The notes beneath the pieces are model-generated. The model made no database searches and was not told the DNA's origin. It saw nothing but the letters and a program-made list of their open reading frames with translations. Shown one piece after another: positions 7,627-18,549 of a stretch of 64,000 nucleotides of DNA; position 1 is the first letter of the stretch, and every line of letters begins with the position of its first letter. The stretch lies in contig JAHFSX010000014.1 in the NCBI GenBank assembly GCA_023269675.1, positions 1 to 64,000 on the forward strand. The letters run 5' to 3'. A program made the translations under genes and the position numbers. The stretch is from Verrucomicrobiota bacterium. GTDB taxonomy: Bacteria > Verrucomicrobiota > Kiritimatiellia > RFP12 > UBA1067.

Positions 7627-8709
7627 ATGAGCATCAAGATCGGCATCATCGGCGCGGGCGGCATGACCAACTACCACATCCCGGGCTTCATCGCCGGCGG
7701 CGCGGAGGTCGTGGCGATCGCCGACGTCAACCAGGTCGCGGCCCAGCGCGTGGCCGACAAATTCAACATTCCCGCCGTCTACGACAGCGTCGCCAAGATG
7801 ATCAAATCCGCGAAACTGGACGCGGTGTCGGTCGTCACCCCCAACAAGTTCCACAAGCCCCTCGCCCTGCAGGCGCTGGCCGCCGGCCTGCACGTCTTCT
7901 GCGAGAAGCCGCCCGCGCTCACCGCCGCCGAGATCCGCGCCATGGCCGCCGCCGCGAAGAAGGCCAAGAAGACGCTGATGTTCAACTTCAACAACCGCGC
8001 GCGCCCCGAAGCCTACGCCATGCGGTCCTATCTCGAGGCGGGCGCGGCCGGCCGCATCAACTCCGCCCAGGCGCTCTGGATCCGGCGCACCGGCATCCCC
8101 GGCTTCGGCGGCTGGTTCACCACCAAGGCCCTCTCGGGCGGCGGCCCGGTCATCGACCTGCTGCACATGATCGACCTCGCGCTCTACTTCATGGATTACC
8201 CGGATCCGGAGTGGGTGCTGGCGCAGACCTTCAACGACTTCATCGCCGACAAGGGCTTCAAGGGCCCGTGGGGCATCCCCGACGTCGCCAACGGCGTGAA
8301 CGACGTGGAGGCCTCGGCGCACGGCTTCGTGCGCTTCAAGAGCGGCCAGGTGCTCTTCCTGCGCAACGCGTGGGCCGAGATGAACAAGCGCGAAGAGGTC
8401 AGCGTCACCTTCCAGGGCCAGAAGGCCGGCGGCTGCGTCAAGCGCCTCTTCGGCCGCGACGGCCTCGACGAGACCAGCATCGACACCTGCGAGCTCTACA
8501 CGCAGGAGAACGGCTGCTCCGTGAACCGCGACATCGTCACCGCCGCGGACCCGGCCATGGGCCGCGTCCGCTCCGCGCAGAACTTCGCGCTCGCGCTCGC
8601 GGGCAAGGAGAAGCCGCTCAACACGCCCGGCCAGGCGGTGAAGCTCATGCAGATCATCGACGCCCTCTACGCCTCCGCGAAGAGCGGCAAGCCGATCAAG
8701 GTGAAGTGA
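7627..8709 (+). CDS. Gfo/Idh/MocA family oxidoreductase
   Basis: NAD(P)-dependent oxidoreductase of the glucose-fructose/inositol dehydrogenase type, probably acting on a sugar or inositol derivative. The 360-residue protein starts with the Rossmann signature IGIIGAGGM (5-13), then the family motif VVTPNKFHKPLALQAL and CEKPPAL, in which Lys of EKP is the conserved catalytic-site residue. The downstream substrate domain has GGGPVIDLLHMIDLAL, with the conserved His of the G-G-x-x-x-D-x-x-x-H pattern. AAGGAG lies five bases before the ATG. It precedes an SDR oxidoreductase gene in the same direction, separated by a repeat element, so the two may serve one sugar pathway. No signal peptide. The substrate cannot be named. 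Confidence 0.88.
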   Translation: MSIKIGIIGAGGMTNYHIPGFIAGGAEVVAIADVNQVAAQRVADKFNIPAVYDSVAKMIKSAKLDAVSVVTPNKFHKPLALQALAAGLHVFCEKPPALTAAEIRAMAAAAKKAKKTLMFNFNNRARPEAYAMRSYLEAGAAGRINSAQALWIRRTGIPGFGGWFTTKALSGGGPVIDLLHMIDLALYFMDYPDPEWVLAQTFNDFIADKGFKGPWGIPDVANGVNDVEASAHGFVRFKSGQVLFLRNAWAEMNKREEVSVTFQGQKAGGCVKRLFGRDGLDETSIDTCELYTQENGCSVNRDIVTAADPAMGRVRSAQNFALALAGKEKPLNTPGQAVKLMQIIDALYASAKSGKPIKVK

Positions 8710-8729
8710 TCGGAGGTTGTGCGGGCTTT

Positions 8730-8808
8730 AACACAAAGGCTCAAAGACGCAAAGAAGACACGCGTGCTGTGCTTTCGTTTTTCTTTGTGCCTTTGAGCCT
8801 TTGTGGTG
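8730..8808. repeat. Inverted A/G-rich repeat pair (family 4)
   Basis: The left arm, 8730-8758, begins AACACAAAGGCTCAAAGACG. The right arm, 8779-8808, is its near-perfect reverse complement (about five of six bases match). The pair could form a long hairpin in the 155-base gap between the two oxidoreductase genes. A short partial copy (AACACAAAGGCAC) lies at 24666 just after rsmI. Confidence 0.75.
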
Positions 8809-8864
8809 AATGCATTTTTGATTGCGACAGAAAAGCTTGAGCATTTCTTAACAAAAGGAACAAC

Positions 8865-9911
8865 ATGCTGACGAAGATCCTGCCCGCCCTGCGCGGGCTC
8901 ATGGCTGACCAACAGAACCTCCCGCGCCTGAGGCGCGTGGACCCCACCGGACGGGAGCCCGTGGTCTCGCTCACGCCCGGGTGCGCCGATGTGCTGGCCG
9001 AGTTGCGTCCCCAGGTGCCCGCCGGCGCGCGACGCGTCACGTTCGTGGCGCAGGGCACCTACGAGGCCGAGTTCTCCGCGGGCCAGGGACGCGCGGCCGG
9101 CAAGATCGCCGTGGTCACCGGCGCGGCGCAGGGCTTCGGCTTCGAGATCGCGGCCGCGCTGGCGAACCAGGGCGCGTGGGTCGCGCTGGCCGACATCAAC
9201 GTAGACGGCGTGAACGCCGCCGCCGCCAAGATCAACGCGGCGTGCGGGCGCGAGGCCGCCGTCGGCGTGGCGGTGAACGTCGCGGACATCGACTCGCTCA
9301 AGGCCGCGCTGGAACAGGTGGTCGCGGCCTTCGGCGGCGTGGACCTCTTCGTGGCGAACGCGGGCGTGCTGCGCGCCGGCAGCGTCAAGGACTTGTCGGT
9401 CAAGGACCTCGACTTCGTGACCAACGTCAACTACAAGGGCTACTTCCTCTCGGTGCAGGCGGTCGCCCCGATCATGGCGCTGCAGCACCAGGCCCTGCCG
9501 GACGTGTGGTTCGACATCGTGCAGATCAACAGCAAGTCCGGCCTCGTCGGCTCGAACAAGAACGGCGCCTACGCGGGCTCGAAGTTCGGCGGCATCGGGC
9601 TCACCCAGAGCTTCGCGATGGAGCTGGTCGAGGACGGCATCAAGGTCAACTCCATCTGCCCCGGCAACTTCTACGACGGCCCGCTCTGGTCCGACCCGCA
9701 GCGGGGGCTCTTCCGGCAGTATCTCGACAGCGGCAAGGTGCCGGGCGCGAAGAGCTTCGAGGACGTGAAGCGCTTTTACGAATCCAAGGTGCCCATGCGC
9801 CGCGGCTGCACCACGCCCGACGTGATGAAGGCCATCTACTACCTGATGGAACAGTCCTACGAGACCGGCCAGGCCATCCCCGTGACCGGCGGGCAGGTGA
9901 TGCTGTCGTAG
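8865..9911 (+). CDS. SDR family oxidoreductase with N-terminal extension
   Basis: Short-chain dehydrogenase, NAD(P)-dependent. Of 348 residues the first ~80 form an extension without recognised motif. The SDR core begins at GKIAVVTGAAQGFGFEIA (nucleotide-binding T-G-x3-G-x-G), then NAG (FVANAGVL), the catalytic Ser in INSKSG, and Y-x3-K in AYAGSKFGG. The C-terminal half (SICPGNFYDGPLWSDP) is longer than in classic SDRs and reminiscent of sorbitol-6-phosphate 2-dehydrogenases; that comparison is from memory and is not a firm assignment. AAAGGAA precedes the ATG. It lies downstream of the Gfo/Idh/MocA gene in the same direction, suggesting a joint polyol or sugar-phosphate role. Confidence 0.82.
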   Translation: MLTKILPALRGLMADQQNLPRLRRVDPTGREPVVSLTPGCADVLAELRPQVPAGARRVTFVAQGTYEAEFSAGQGRAAGKIAVVTGAAQGFGFEIAAALANQGAWVALADINVDGVNAAAAKINAACGREAAVGVAVNVADIDSLKAALEQVVAAFGGVDLFVANAGVLRAGSVKDLSVKDLDFVTNVNYKGYFLSVQAVAPIMALQHQALPDVWFDIVQINSKSGLVGSNKNGAYAGSKFGGIGLTQSFAMELVEDGIKVNSICPGNFYDGPLWSDPQRGLFRQYLDSGKVPGAKSFEDVKRFYESKVPMRRGCTTPDVMKAIYYLMEQSYETGQAIPVTGGQVMLS

Positions 9912-10142
9912 AGGTTGATTGAACCGCAGAGTGCCGAATAGCGAACCGCAGATTTTTGAAGTCGAGACCGTTGTCGCGCCGTCGATGATGCGGTCCTTCA
10001 TCATTCGAAGCTCGATATTCGGTAATCTGCGGTTCTTGTCGAGTTGGGCGCTTTCACCCGCCGCCGCCGGCTCACGGGGACGCCCGCCCTCCATCTGGCA
10101 ACAAAGAAGCCGTGGAGGGCGAGACTCTGTCGAGCCGCATAA
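9912..10142. repeat. Intergenic region with an inverted GAACCGCAGA repeat pair
   Basis: Between the SDR gene and the end of gyrB. GAACCGCAGA at 9931 and the reverse complement of the same motif ending at 10036 bracket about 85 bases. Inside lies a smaller palindrome, GATGATG/CATCATT (about 9984-10004). The rest, 10037-10142, shows no gene or clear signal. Confidence 0.55.
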
Positions 10143-10196
10143 GGTAGGGACAGTTCCCCGAACCGTCCGCGGACGGTTCGGGGAACTGTCCCTACC
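10143..10196. repeat. Perfect 54-base palindrome of two family-1 repeat units
   Basis: Units 10143-10170 and 10169-10196 meet head to head and are exact reverse complements, giving a 54-base perfect palindrome starting GGTAGGGACAGTTCC. It lies 45 bases after the gyrB stop on the minus strand and could act as a transcription end for gyrB, but it has no T-run. Confidence 0.9.
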
Positions 10197-10241
10197 GCAA
10201 CACCCGCACAGGCTGGAACCCGCGGGTGTCGCGCCGCCGAC

Positions 10242-13057
<2,816 letters not shown>

Positions 13058-13072
13058 TGGCACAAGGCGTGC
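13058..13072 (+). promoter_or_regulatory. Sigma-54-type (-24/-12) promoter of the small heat-shock genes
   Basis: TTTGGCACAAGGCGTGCGAT contains TGGCAC (13058-13063) and GTGC (13069-13072), with the invariant GG and GC separated by exactly 10 bases, as sigma-54 promoters require. It lies about 70 bases before the first hsp20 ATG. The -12 box reads GTGC where TTGC is the consensus. Confidence 0.65.
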
Positions 13073-13084
13073 GATTAGAAAATT

Positions 13085-13103
13085 GCTTCTGCTGTTCAGA
13101 AGC
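13085..13103 (+). other. Hairpin at the predicted 5' end of hsp20 mRNA
   Basis: GCTTCTG (13085-13091) and CAGAAGC (13097-13103) form a perfect 7-bp stem with a 5-base loop. It starts about 12 bases after the -12 box, so it would sit at the very start of the transcript and could stabilise it. It does not cover the ribosome site. Confidence 0.5.
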
Positions 13104-13144
13104 GAGGCGAAGTGCACCCTTCGCGAGATGAAAGGAGAACCATC

Positions 13145-13546
13145 ATGAGAGCCTATCTGAACACCATCAACAATCCGTGGCGCGTGCTTGACGAGTTGAT
13201 GACGGAGTTCCCGTACGACCTCCTCAACAGCGCGTGGCGCACGCGGAGCGGACACTACCCGCGCGTCAATGTCTGGGAAAGCGAACAGGGGCTCGTTGTC
13301 GAGGCCGAAGTGGCGGGCGTCGATCCCGAAAAGCTGGAGGTGGCCGTGGACGCCAATGTCCTGACGCTCAAAGGCTCAAGGGCGCAGGCCGACGGGACGA
13401 AGAGCGAATTCCAGCGGAGCTTCAACCTGCCCTTCGAGCTGGACAACGAGAATGTCAAGGCGAAGGCGAAGAACGGCATGCTGACGGTCTCGATCCCGCG
13501 TAAAGCGGCGGCCGAGAAACGGAAAATCCTGATCGAGAACGCGTGA
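13145..13546 (+). CDS. Hsp20/alpha-crystallin family small heat-shock protein, copy 1
   Basis: ATP-independent holdase chaperone that binds unfolding proteins. The 133-residue product has a short N-arm (MRAYLNTINNPWRVLDEL), then the alpha-crystallin domain with PRVNVWESEQGLVVEAEVAGVDPEKLEV, the FQRSFNLPFELD segment and the family hallmark A-x-x-x-N-G-x-L as AKNGMLTV, followed by SIPRK. AAAGGAG seven bases before the ATG at 13145 decides the start over an open extension to 13112. It forms a two-gene operon with the second Hsp20 57 bases on, probably under the sigma-54-type promoter and so induced by stress through an activator. Confidence 0.93.
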   Translation: MRAYLNTINNPWRVLDELMTEFPYDLLNSAWRTRSGHYPRVNVWESEQGLVVEAEVAGVDPEKLEVAVDANVLTLKGSRAQADGTKSEFQRSFNLPFELDNENVKAKAKNGMLTVSIPRKAAAEKRKILIENA

Positions 13547-13602
13547 TGCGCGCGCGGCTTGGCGTGAACCGACAGGCCGCGGCGAGCGGAAAGGAGACCA
13601 TC

Positions 13603-13980
13603 ATGAGCTTAGCGACAAAGAGTGAAAATGAAGTCCAGAAAGTCAACCGCCTGGAGGTCACCCCCGTGACCCGCGTGGACGAACAAGAGGCGGCCTTCAC
13701 GCTGACGGTCGAACTGCCGGGCGTGAGCGAGAAGGATGTGGAGATCTCGCTGGAGAACCGGACGCTGTCCATCACCGCCGAAAACACGGTGCTGAGCTTC
13801 ACGGACCGCGAACGGGTTCTCGCCGAGATCCCCGAGGTGCGCTACCGCGCGGCCTTTGAACTGCCCGAGCGCGTGGAGACGGCCGGCATCAAGGCGGCCC
13901 ATAAAAACGGCCTCCTGATCCTGACGCTGCCCAAGCGCGAGGAGGTCAAGCCGCGGCGCATCTCCATCACCGCGGGCTAG
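13603..13980 (+). CDS. Hsp20/alpha-crystallin family small heat-shock protein, copy 2
   Basis: Second small heat-shock protein, 125 residues. It shows TLTVELPGVSEKDVEISLENRTLSI-type beta strands, YRAAFELPERVE and the hallmark AHKNGLLILTLPKRE. The sequence is clearly diverged from its neighbour, so the pair may form hetero-oligomers or have different client ranges, as is known for paired bacterial sHsps. The ATG at 13603 follows AAAGGAG, the same ribosome site as copy 1 (AAAGGAGA-CCATC versus AAAGGAGAACCATC), so the duplication may include the translation start. The open frame extends back to 13543 without a ribosome site. Confidence 0.93.
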   Translation: MSLATKSENEVQKVNRLEVTPVTRVDEQEAAFTLTVELPGVSEKDVEISLENRTLSITAENTVLSFTDRERVLAEIPEVRYRAAFELPERVETAGIKAAHKNGLLILTLPKREEVKPRRISITAG

Positions 13981-13998
13981 CGTCACGGAACCCGAGCA

Positions 13999-14063
13999 CG
14001 GCGGCGCGGAGCGCTCGCCCCACCAGGGGCGTCAAGGGTAGGGCGTGCGCTCCTGCGCCGCCG
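13999..14063. repeat. Inverted pair of family-2 repeats between hsp20 and dut
   Basis: A minus-orientation unit at 13999-14024 and a plus unit at 14037-14063. The plus unit begins GGTAGGGCGTGCGCTCC and ends GCGCCGCCG. Other copies: 24691-24716 (single) and the inverted pair at 49088-49162. The GGTAGGG start is shared with family 1. Confidence 0.7.
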
Positions 14064-14085
14064 CGGCGTCGCGTCCAAAAAAACT

Positions 14086-14115
14086 TTCGATTCACTTGGC
14101 GCCGTTTGCTAAACT
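14086..14115 (+). promoter_or_regulatory. Possible promoter of dut giving a leaderless mRNA
   Basis: TTCGAT (14086-14091), 18-base spacer, TAAACT (14110-14115), identical to the galE -10 box. Only 7 bases separate the -10 box from the dut ATG at 14123, and there is no ribosome site. Transcription would therefore start at or next to the A of ATG. Confidence 0.5.
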
Positions 14116-14122
14116 GCCGCGC

Positions 14123-14551
14123 ATGACTGTGAACTTCATGAGGACTCACCCGTCCGCCGTGCTGCCCGCTTACGCGCGGCCCGGCGACGCGGGCATGGAC
14201 GTGTGCGCGTGCGAAGCGGCGACCCTGCTGCCCGGGGAACGGAAGCTGGTGCGGACGGGCCTGGTGATGGAGCTGCCGCACGGCAGCGAGGCGCAAATGC
14301 GGCCGCGCAGCGGGCTGGCGCTGAAGCACGGCATTACGCTGCTTAACACGCCCGGAACCATCGACGAGGGTTACCGCGGCGAGGTGGGCGTGATCCTCAT
14401 CAATCTCGGAGACGAGCCGTTCGTGGTCGAGCCGGGCATGCGTATCGCGCAGATGGTGATCGCGCCCGTGCTGCGCGTCGACACCGCCGAAGTGGCCGAG
14501 GTTTCCGGCAGCGCCCGCGGCGCGGGCGGGTTCGGCTCCACCGGCGCGTGA
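14123..14551 (+). CDS. dut: Deoxyuridine 5'-triphosphate nucleotidohydrolase (dUTPase)
   Basis: Hydrolyses dUTP to dUMP, keeping uracil out of DNA and supplying dUMP for thymidylate synthesis; trimeric, cytoplasmic. The 142-residue product shows all five dUTPase motifs: GDAGMDVCA (1), [13 protein letters not shown] (2), [18 protein letters not shown] (3, catalytic Asp in TIDEGYRG), [12 protein letters not shown] (4) and the C-terminal P-loop-like [11 protein letters not shown] (5). An open frame reaches back to 14045, but the ATG at 14123 gives the standard length and lies directly behind a -10 box. It complements the uracil-DNA glycosylase at 1362 in limiting DNA uracil. Confidence 0.95.
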   Translation: MTVNFMRTHPSAVLPAYARPGDAGMDVCACEAATLLPGERKLVRTGLVMELPHGSEAQMRPRSGLALKHGITLLNTPGTIDEGYRGEVGVILINLGDEPFVVEPGMRIAQMVIAPVLRVDTAEVAEVSGSARGAGGFGSTGA

Positions 14552-14596
14552 AGGGCTCCGCGCCGCCGTCCGACACGCTGCGCCCGCCCAATCCGC

Positions 14597-15535
14597 CTAA
14601 TTCGACTCGGGCATGAAGGTCGGCAGGGCGATGCCGTTGACCTGCGGGCGGACTCCGCCCCGGGACTGCGCGAAATGGATCTCGCAGTTGCGTGCGCCCC
14701 AAGCATAGGCCTGCTTGATCATTCCGCCCTCCGCCACCGGCACCAGGAAAATCGGCGACCGGCCCGCATTGACGTTCAGCTCCGCCCGCAGCAGGGCCAC
14801 CGCCGCCTCGCTGCCGCGCATTGCGCCGGGCCCGATCATGTTACACGCCGGATGCAGGCACGAGACCAGCACCCCGTCTAAGCGCCCCTTCTGCCCCTCG
14901 CCCTCGCAGACCGAGACGTGCCAGACGTTATCTGCGTTCTCGAGGAAGTGCCGGTAATCGCCCGGCCGTTCGATGCCGGACACGTCGCGCTCCAGCGCCA
15001 CGATCGCGCCGAGATCCCCCGGCGTCGCGGGACGGACGTGCCCCGAGGCTGGCTGCGGCTCGCGGAAGCCATCCAGCGGCACGCGCAAGGTCATGTCCTG
15101 ATACACCCCGAAGGTCACAAAACCCGCGCGGTTGTAAAGCGAATAGGAATCGAGGTTCATGGCGCTGGAAACCAGCCGCACCGGCTTGCCGTCGATCTCC
15201 GCCGCCTCGACGATCACGCGCAGCAAGGCCCCCGCAATGCCGCGTCGGACATGGTTCGGATGGACGTTCATGATGCCCAACGAAACATGCGTGGGGCGCA
15301 CATGCTGGAAACAGGAGCCGATGATGTGCCCGGTCTCCGTGTCAACGGCAACGATCCCCGAGCTGCCTTCCAGCGCCGCGTAGGTGTCGAAATGGAAGAC
15401 CGTGCTCTGGGGGCCGGCCGTGAAGATCGCGGGGAACCCGTGCGCCTGATACCAGCAGTTGGTGGACGTGCAGATCAGCTCGGCGATTTCCCAGCGGTCT
15501 TGGGGCCGCATCGACCGGATAGTGAAAAGGTTCAT
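14597..15535 (-). CDS. Tandem GNAT-type acetyltransferase
   Basis: 312-residue protein with two GNAT folds. The N-terminal domain (residues 1-155) carries the acetyl-CoA loop in VHPNHVRRGIAGALL (R/Q-x-x-G-x-G/A pattern) and the downstream SLYNRAGF motif typical of active GNATs. The second domain (about 165-312) starts VRPATPGDLGAIVALE and lacks an obvious CoA loop, so it may be degenerate. AAGGAG stands nine bases before the ATG. The opposite-strand neighbour dut converges on it with 45 bases between stops. Cytoplasmic. The substrate is unknown; similar tandem proteins acetylate small molecules or protein N-termini. Confidence 0.78.
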   Translation of the reverse strand: MNLFTIRSMRPQDRWEIAELICTSTNCWYQAHGFPAIFTAGPQSTVFHFDTYAALEGSSGIVAVDTETGHIIGSCFQHVRPTHVSLGIMNVHPNHVRRGIAGALLRVIVEAAEIDGKPVRLVSSAMNLDSYSLYNRAGFVTFGVYQDMTLRVPLDGFREPQPASGHVRPATPGDLGAIVALERDVSGIERPGDYRHFLENADNVWHVSVCEGEGQKGRLDGVLVSCLHPACNMIGPGAMRGSEAAVALLRAELNVNAGRSPIFLVPVAEGGMIKQAYAWGARNCEIHFAQSRGGVRPQVNGIALPTFMPESN

Positions 15536-15662
15536 GGCGCCATCTCCTTGATTGATATTACGGAGAAATCTTACGCCTGAGTCCTTACAAACACAATCCG
15601 ATTATCGCGTCATCACCGCGAAACCGCTGCCCCGCGGCACGTTCGGGCGACCCGTCCGCCGT

Positions 15663-17132
15663 TTACTTTCTGAAATCGCGCAGGTGCCCGGCCAACGACA
15701 AAAAGCCGCGCCAGTAGAACTTGAGGTCCGCCACCGGATCGCGCGTCGCCGCCAGCCGCCTCAGGATGGTCTCGGGATGCAGGAACGCCCGGTACACCTG
15801 ACGCACCGCGCCCTTGATGACCTCTTCGGACACGCCCGATTTCATCACCTGCTGCCGCATGTCGTAATCGTCCCAGTTCCTGGTCAGCAGCAGCCCCGCC
15901 CGGTCCAGCTCGCTGAAGAGCGGCGTGCCGGGATACGGCACGACCATGGTCACCTGCAGCGTGTACGCGTAGCCCTTGCGCAACAGCTTCCGCGCCAGGC
16001 ACACCGTGTTGGCGATCTCCCGCTCGCCCTCCCAAGGATACCCGAACATCACGGTCACATGGACATCCAGCCCCGCCTGCGAAGCCGCCTTGGCGCCCTC
16101 GAGGATCTCCTCCACCCGGACGGCCTTCACCAGCCGGTCGAGCGTGGCCTGGTTGGCGGACTCCATTCCGAACAGCACCAGCCGGAACCCCGCCTTCTTC
16201 ATCAGCCGGAAGGCGGCCGCGTCCAGGCAGCCGAAACGCATGTTGCAGTCGATCGTCACGCGCTTGTTGTAGCCGCGCGCGATCATCTCCTCGCAGAAGG
16301 TCTTGAGCCACGCGCCCGCGGGCATGCACCCCGTGTCGTCCATGATCTCGCGCACGCCGTAGCGCGCGATCAGCTCCCCGATCTCGTCCACGACCTCCTT
16401 GGGCTCGCGCGCCCGGTAGGTCGGGTAAAGGGTGGTCCACGAGCAGAAGGTGCACTTGCCGTGCCAGCAGTCGCGGCCGGACATGATGTAAGTGCCGGGC
16501 GTGCGGCGGTAGTTGCCGTTCTTCTCCGAGTACAGCCGCCACTGCGTCAGGTCGCGGTCAATCCACGGCTGCTGCTTGAGGTCGTGGTCCAGCCTGAACG
16601 GGCCGCTGTTTTTGACGGCGTCCCCCTCGCGCCAGTAGATGCCCGGCTCCAGCCTGGCGGTGTCCAGCGGCTGTCCGGCCGCGTCCCGCAGGCACGCCAG
16701 CAGGTTCATCAGCAGAAAATCGTAATCGCCGCCCGTCAGCACGAAATCGACCGGGCACTGGCCGAAGCTCTCCGCCGGCAGGGCCGTCACATGGTCGCCC
16801 ACCAGCACCACCCGCGCCTCAGGCAGGCGCGCCTTGAGCGCGCGGATGTAGGCCCAGTGCATGCTCACGACGGGGGTCTTGGTCTCCAGCATCACCACGT
16901 CGGGCCTGAACGCGGCCAGCTTCTCCTCGAACGCCGCCAGGCTCCATTCGGACGCGATGCCGTCCAGCCACGCCACCTCGTGCCCGGCCAGCTTCGCCTG
17001 CGTCGCGGCGACCGCGGGCACGACCGGATAAATGTAGGTGGGCCGCGTGAACCATTGGAACTGGCGGTTCTGCGACAACAGGGGCACGCCCTTTTCGGAA
17101 GGGATCGGCGGGTAAGCGATGGCAACGCGCAA
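15663..17132 (-). CDS. B12-binding-type radical SAM protein with CX4CX2C cluster motif
   Basis: 489-residue enzyme. Residues 1-150 look like a cobalamin-binding-type Rossmann domain (RVAIAYPPIPSEKG, then FRPDVVMLETKTP, VVLVGDHVTALP, VDFVLTGGDY). Residues 215-420 form the radical SAM barrel with cluster cysteines Cys222, Cys227 and Cys230 (DCWHGKCTFCSW). The first spacing is four residues instead of the usual three. Later elements include EIMDDTGCMPAG, LFGMESANQ and VTVMFGYPWEGE. The start is a TTG at 17132, chosen because GGAGG sits five bases upstream and the Rossmann domain starts immediately. The frame is open to 17270, but that extension has no domain and reads through repeat sequence. 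Reaction unknown; methylation or rearrangement of a lipid or secondary metabolite is possible. Confidence 0.78.
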   Translation of the reverse strand: MRVAIAYPPIPSEKGVPLLSQNRQFQWFTRPTYIYPVVPAVAATQAKLAGHEVAWLDGIASEWSLAAFEEKLAAFRPDVVMLETKTPVVSMHWAYIRALKARLPEARVVLVGDHVTALPAESFGQCPVDFVLTGGDYDFLLMNLLACLRDAAGQPLDTARLEPGIYWREGDAVKNSGPFRLDHDLKQQPWIDRDLTQWRLYSEKNGNYRRTPGTYIMSGRDCWHGKCTFCSWTTLYPTYRAREPKEVVDEIGELIARYGVREIMDDTGCMPAGAWLKTFCEEMIARGYNKRVTIDCNMRFGCLDAAAFRLMKKAGFRLVLFGMESANQATLDRLVKAVRVEEILEGAKAASQAGLDVHVTVMFGYPWEGEREIANTVCLARKLLRKGYAYTLQVTMVVPYPGTPLFSELDRAGLLLTRNWDDYDMRQQVMKSGVSEEVIKGAVRQVYRAFLHPETILRRLAATRDPVADLKFYWRGFLSLAGHLRDFRK

Positions 17133-17205
17133 GAGGACCTCCACACCTTGACGGGACGGGCCTCCCGGCCCGCTCCGAACTTCGCATATCATCTTCAAAG
17201 GAAAG

Positions 17206-17300
17206 CAACATTCAGCAGTCAGAACCCCGAATGGCCTGCGAAAAAACCTCCGACAACTTGCCGTCAGCATCCTGACTCCTGAATCCTGACTTCTGGCTGC
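17206..17300. repeat. Micro-repeat tract upstream of the radical SAM gene and ruvB
   Basis: Near-copies of an eight-base unit: CCTGACTCCTGAATCCTGAC at about 17266-17285, and CAGCAGTCAGAACC near 17214. It occupies the divergent gap between the radical SAM gene (minus) and ruvB (plus). Same degenerate-tandem style as other gaps. Confidence 0.5.
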
Positions 17301-17364
17301 CCGAGTTATCGCAGGTCATTTAACCAAAGACGCGGGCTCAGTGACACTGATTTTTTCGGCGGCA

Positions 17365-17393
17365 TTGTTTTCCGCCCTGATTTTTGCCATCAT
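17365..17393 (+). promoter_or_regulatory. Possible promoter of ruvB giving a leaderless mRNA
   Basis: TTGTTT (17365-17370), 17-base spacer, CATCAT (17388-17393). The ATG begins 8 bases later at 17402 and has no ribosome site before it, so the transcript would start at or just before the start codon. Confidence 0.45.
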
Positions 17394-17401
17394 ACCCGCC
17401 G

Positions 17402-18418
<1,017 letters not shown>

Positions 18419-18549
18419 AGAAGTGCGTTATTTCATTCGTTCATTAGTGCGCAAGTTGAAATACTTAATCCTCAAAACTGGAAACACAAGATTCCGGAAT
18501 CGGGACAGTTTCACTAATGAACTAATGCATTAACGCACTAACGAACTTC
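18419..18549. repeat. Inverted TTCATTAGTGCG-type repeat filling the ruvB-prmA gap
   Basis: Left arm about 18420-18455 (contains TTCATTAGTGCG), right arm about 18511-18549 (contains CGCACTAACGAACTTC), roughly reverse complementary. The right arm abuts the prmA stop codon. A second copy of the same family lies on the other side of prmA (19411-19513). Confidence 0.65.

Noticed and set aside
7536..10196. CRISPR-like array from the palindromic repeats
   Set aside because: Copies occur as isolated inverted pairs far apart, not as regularly spaced direct repeats, and no cas gene is present.
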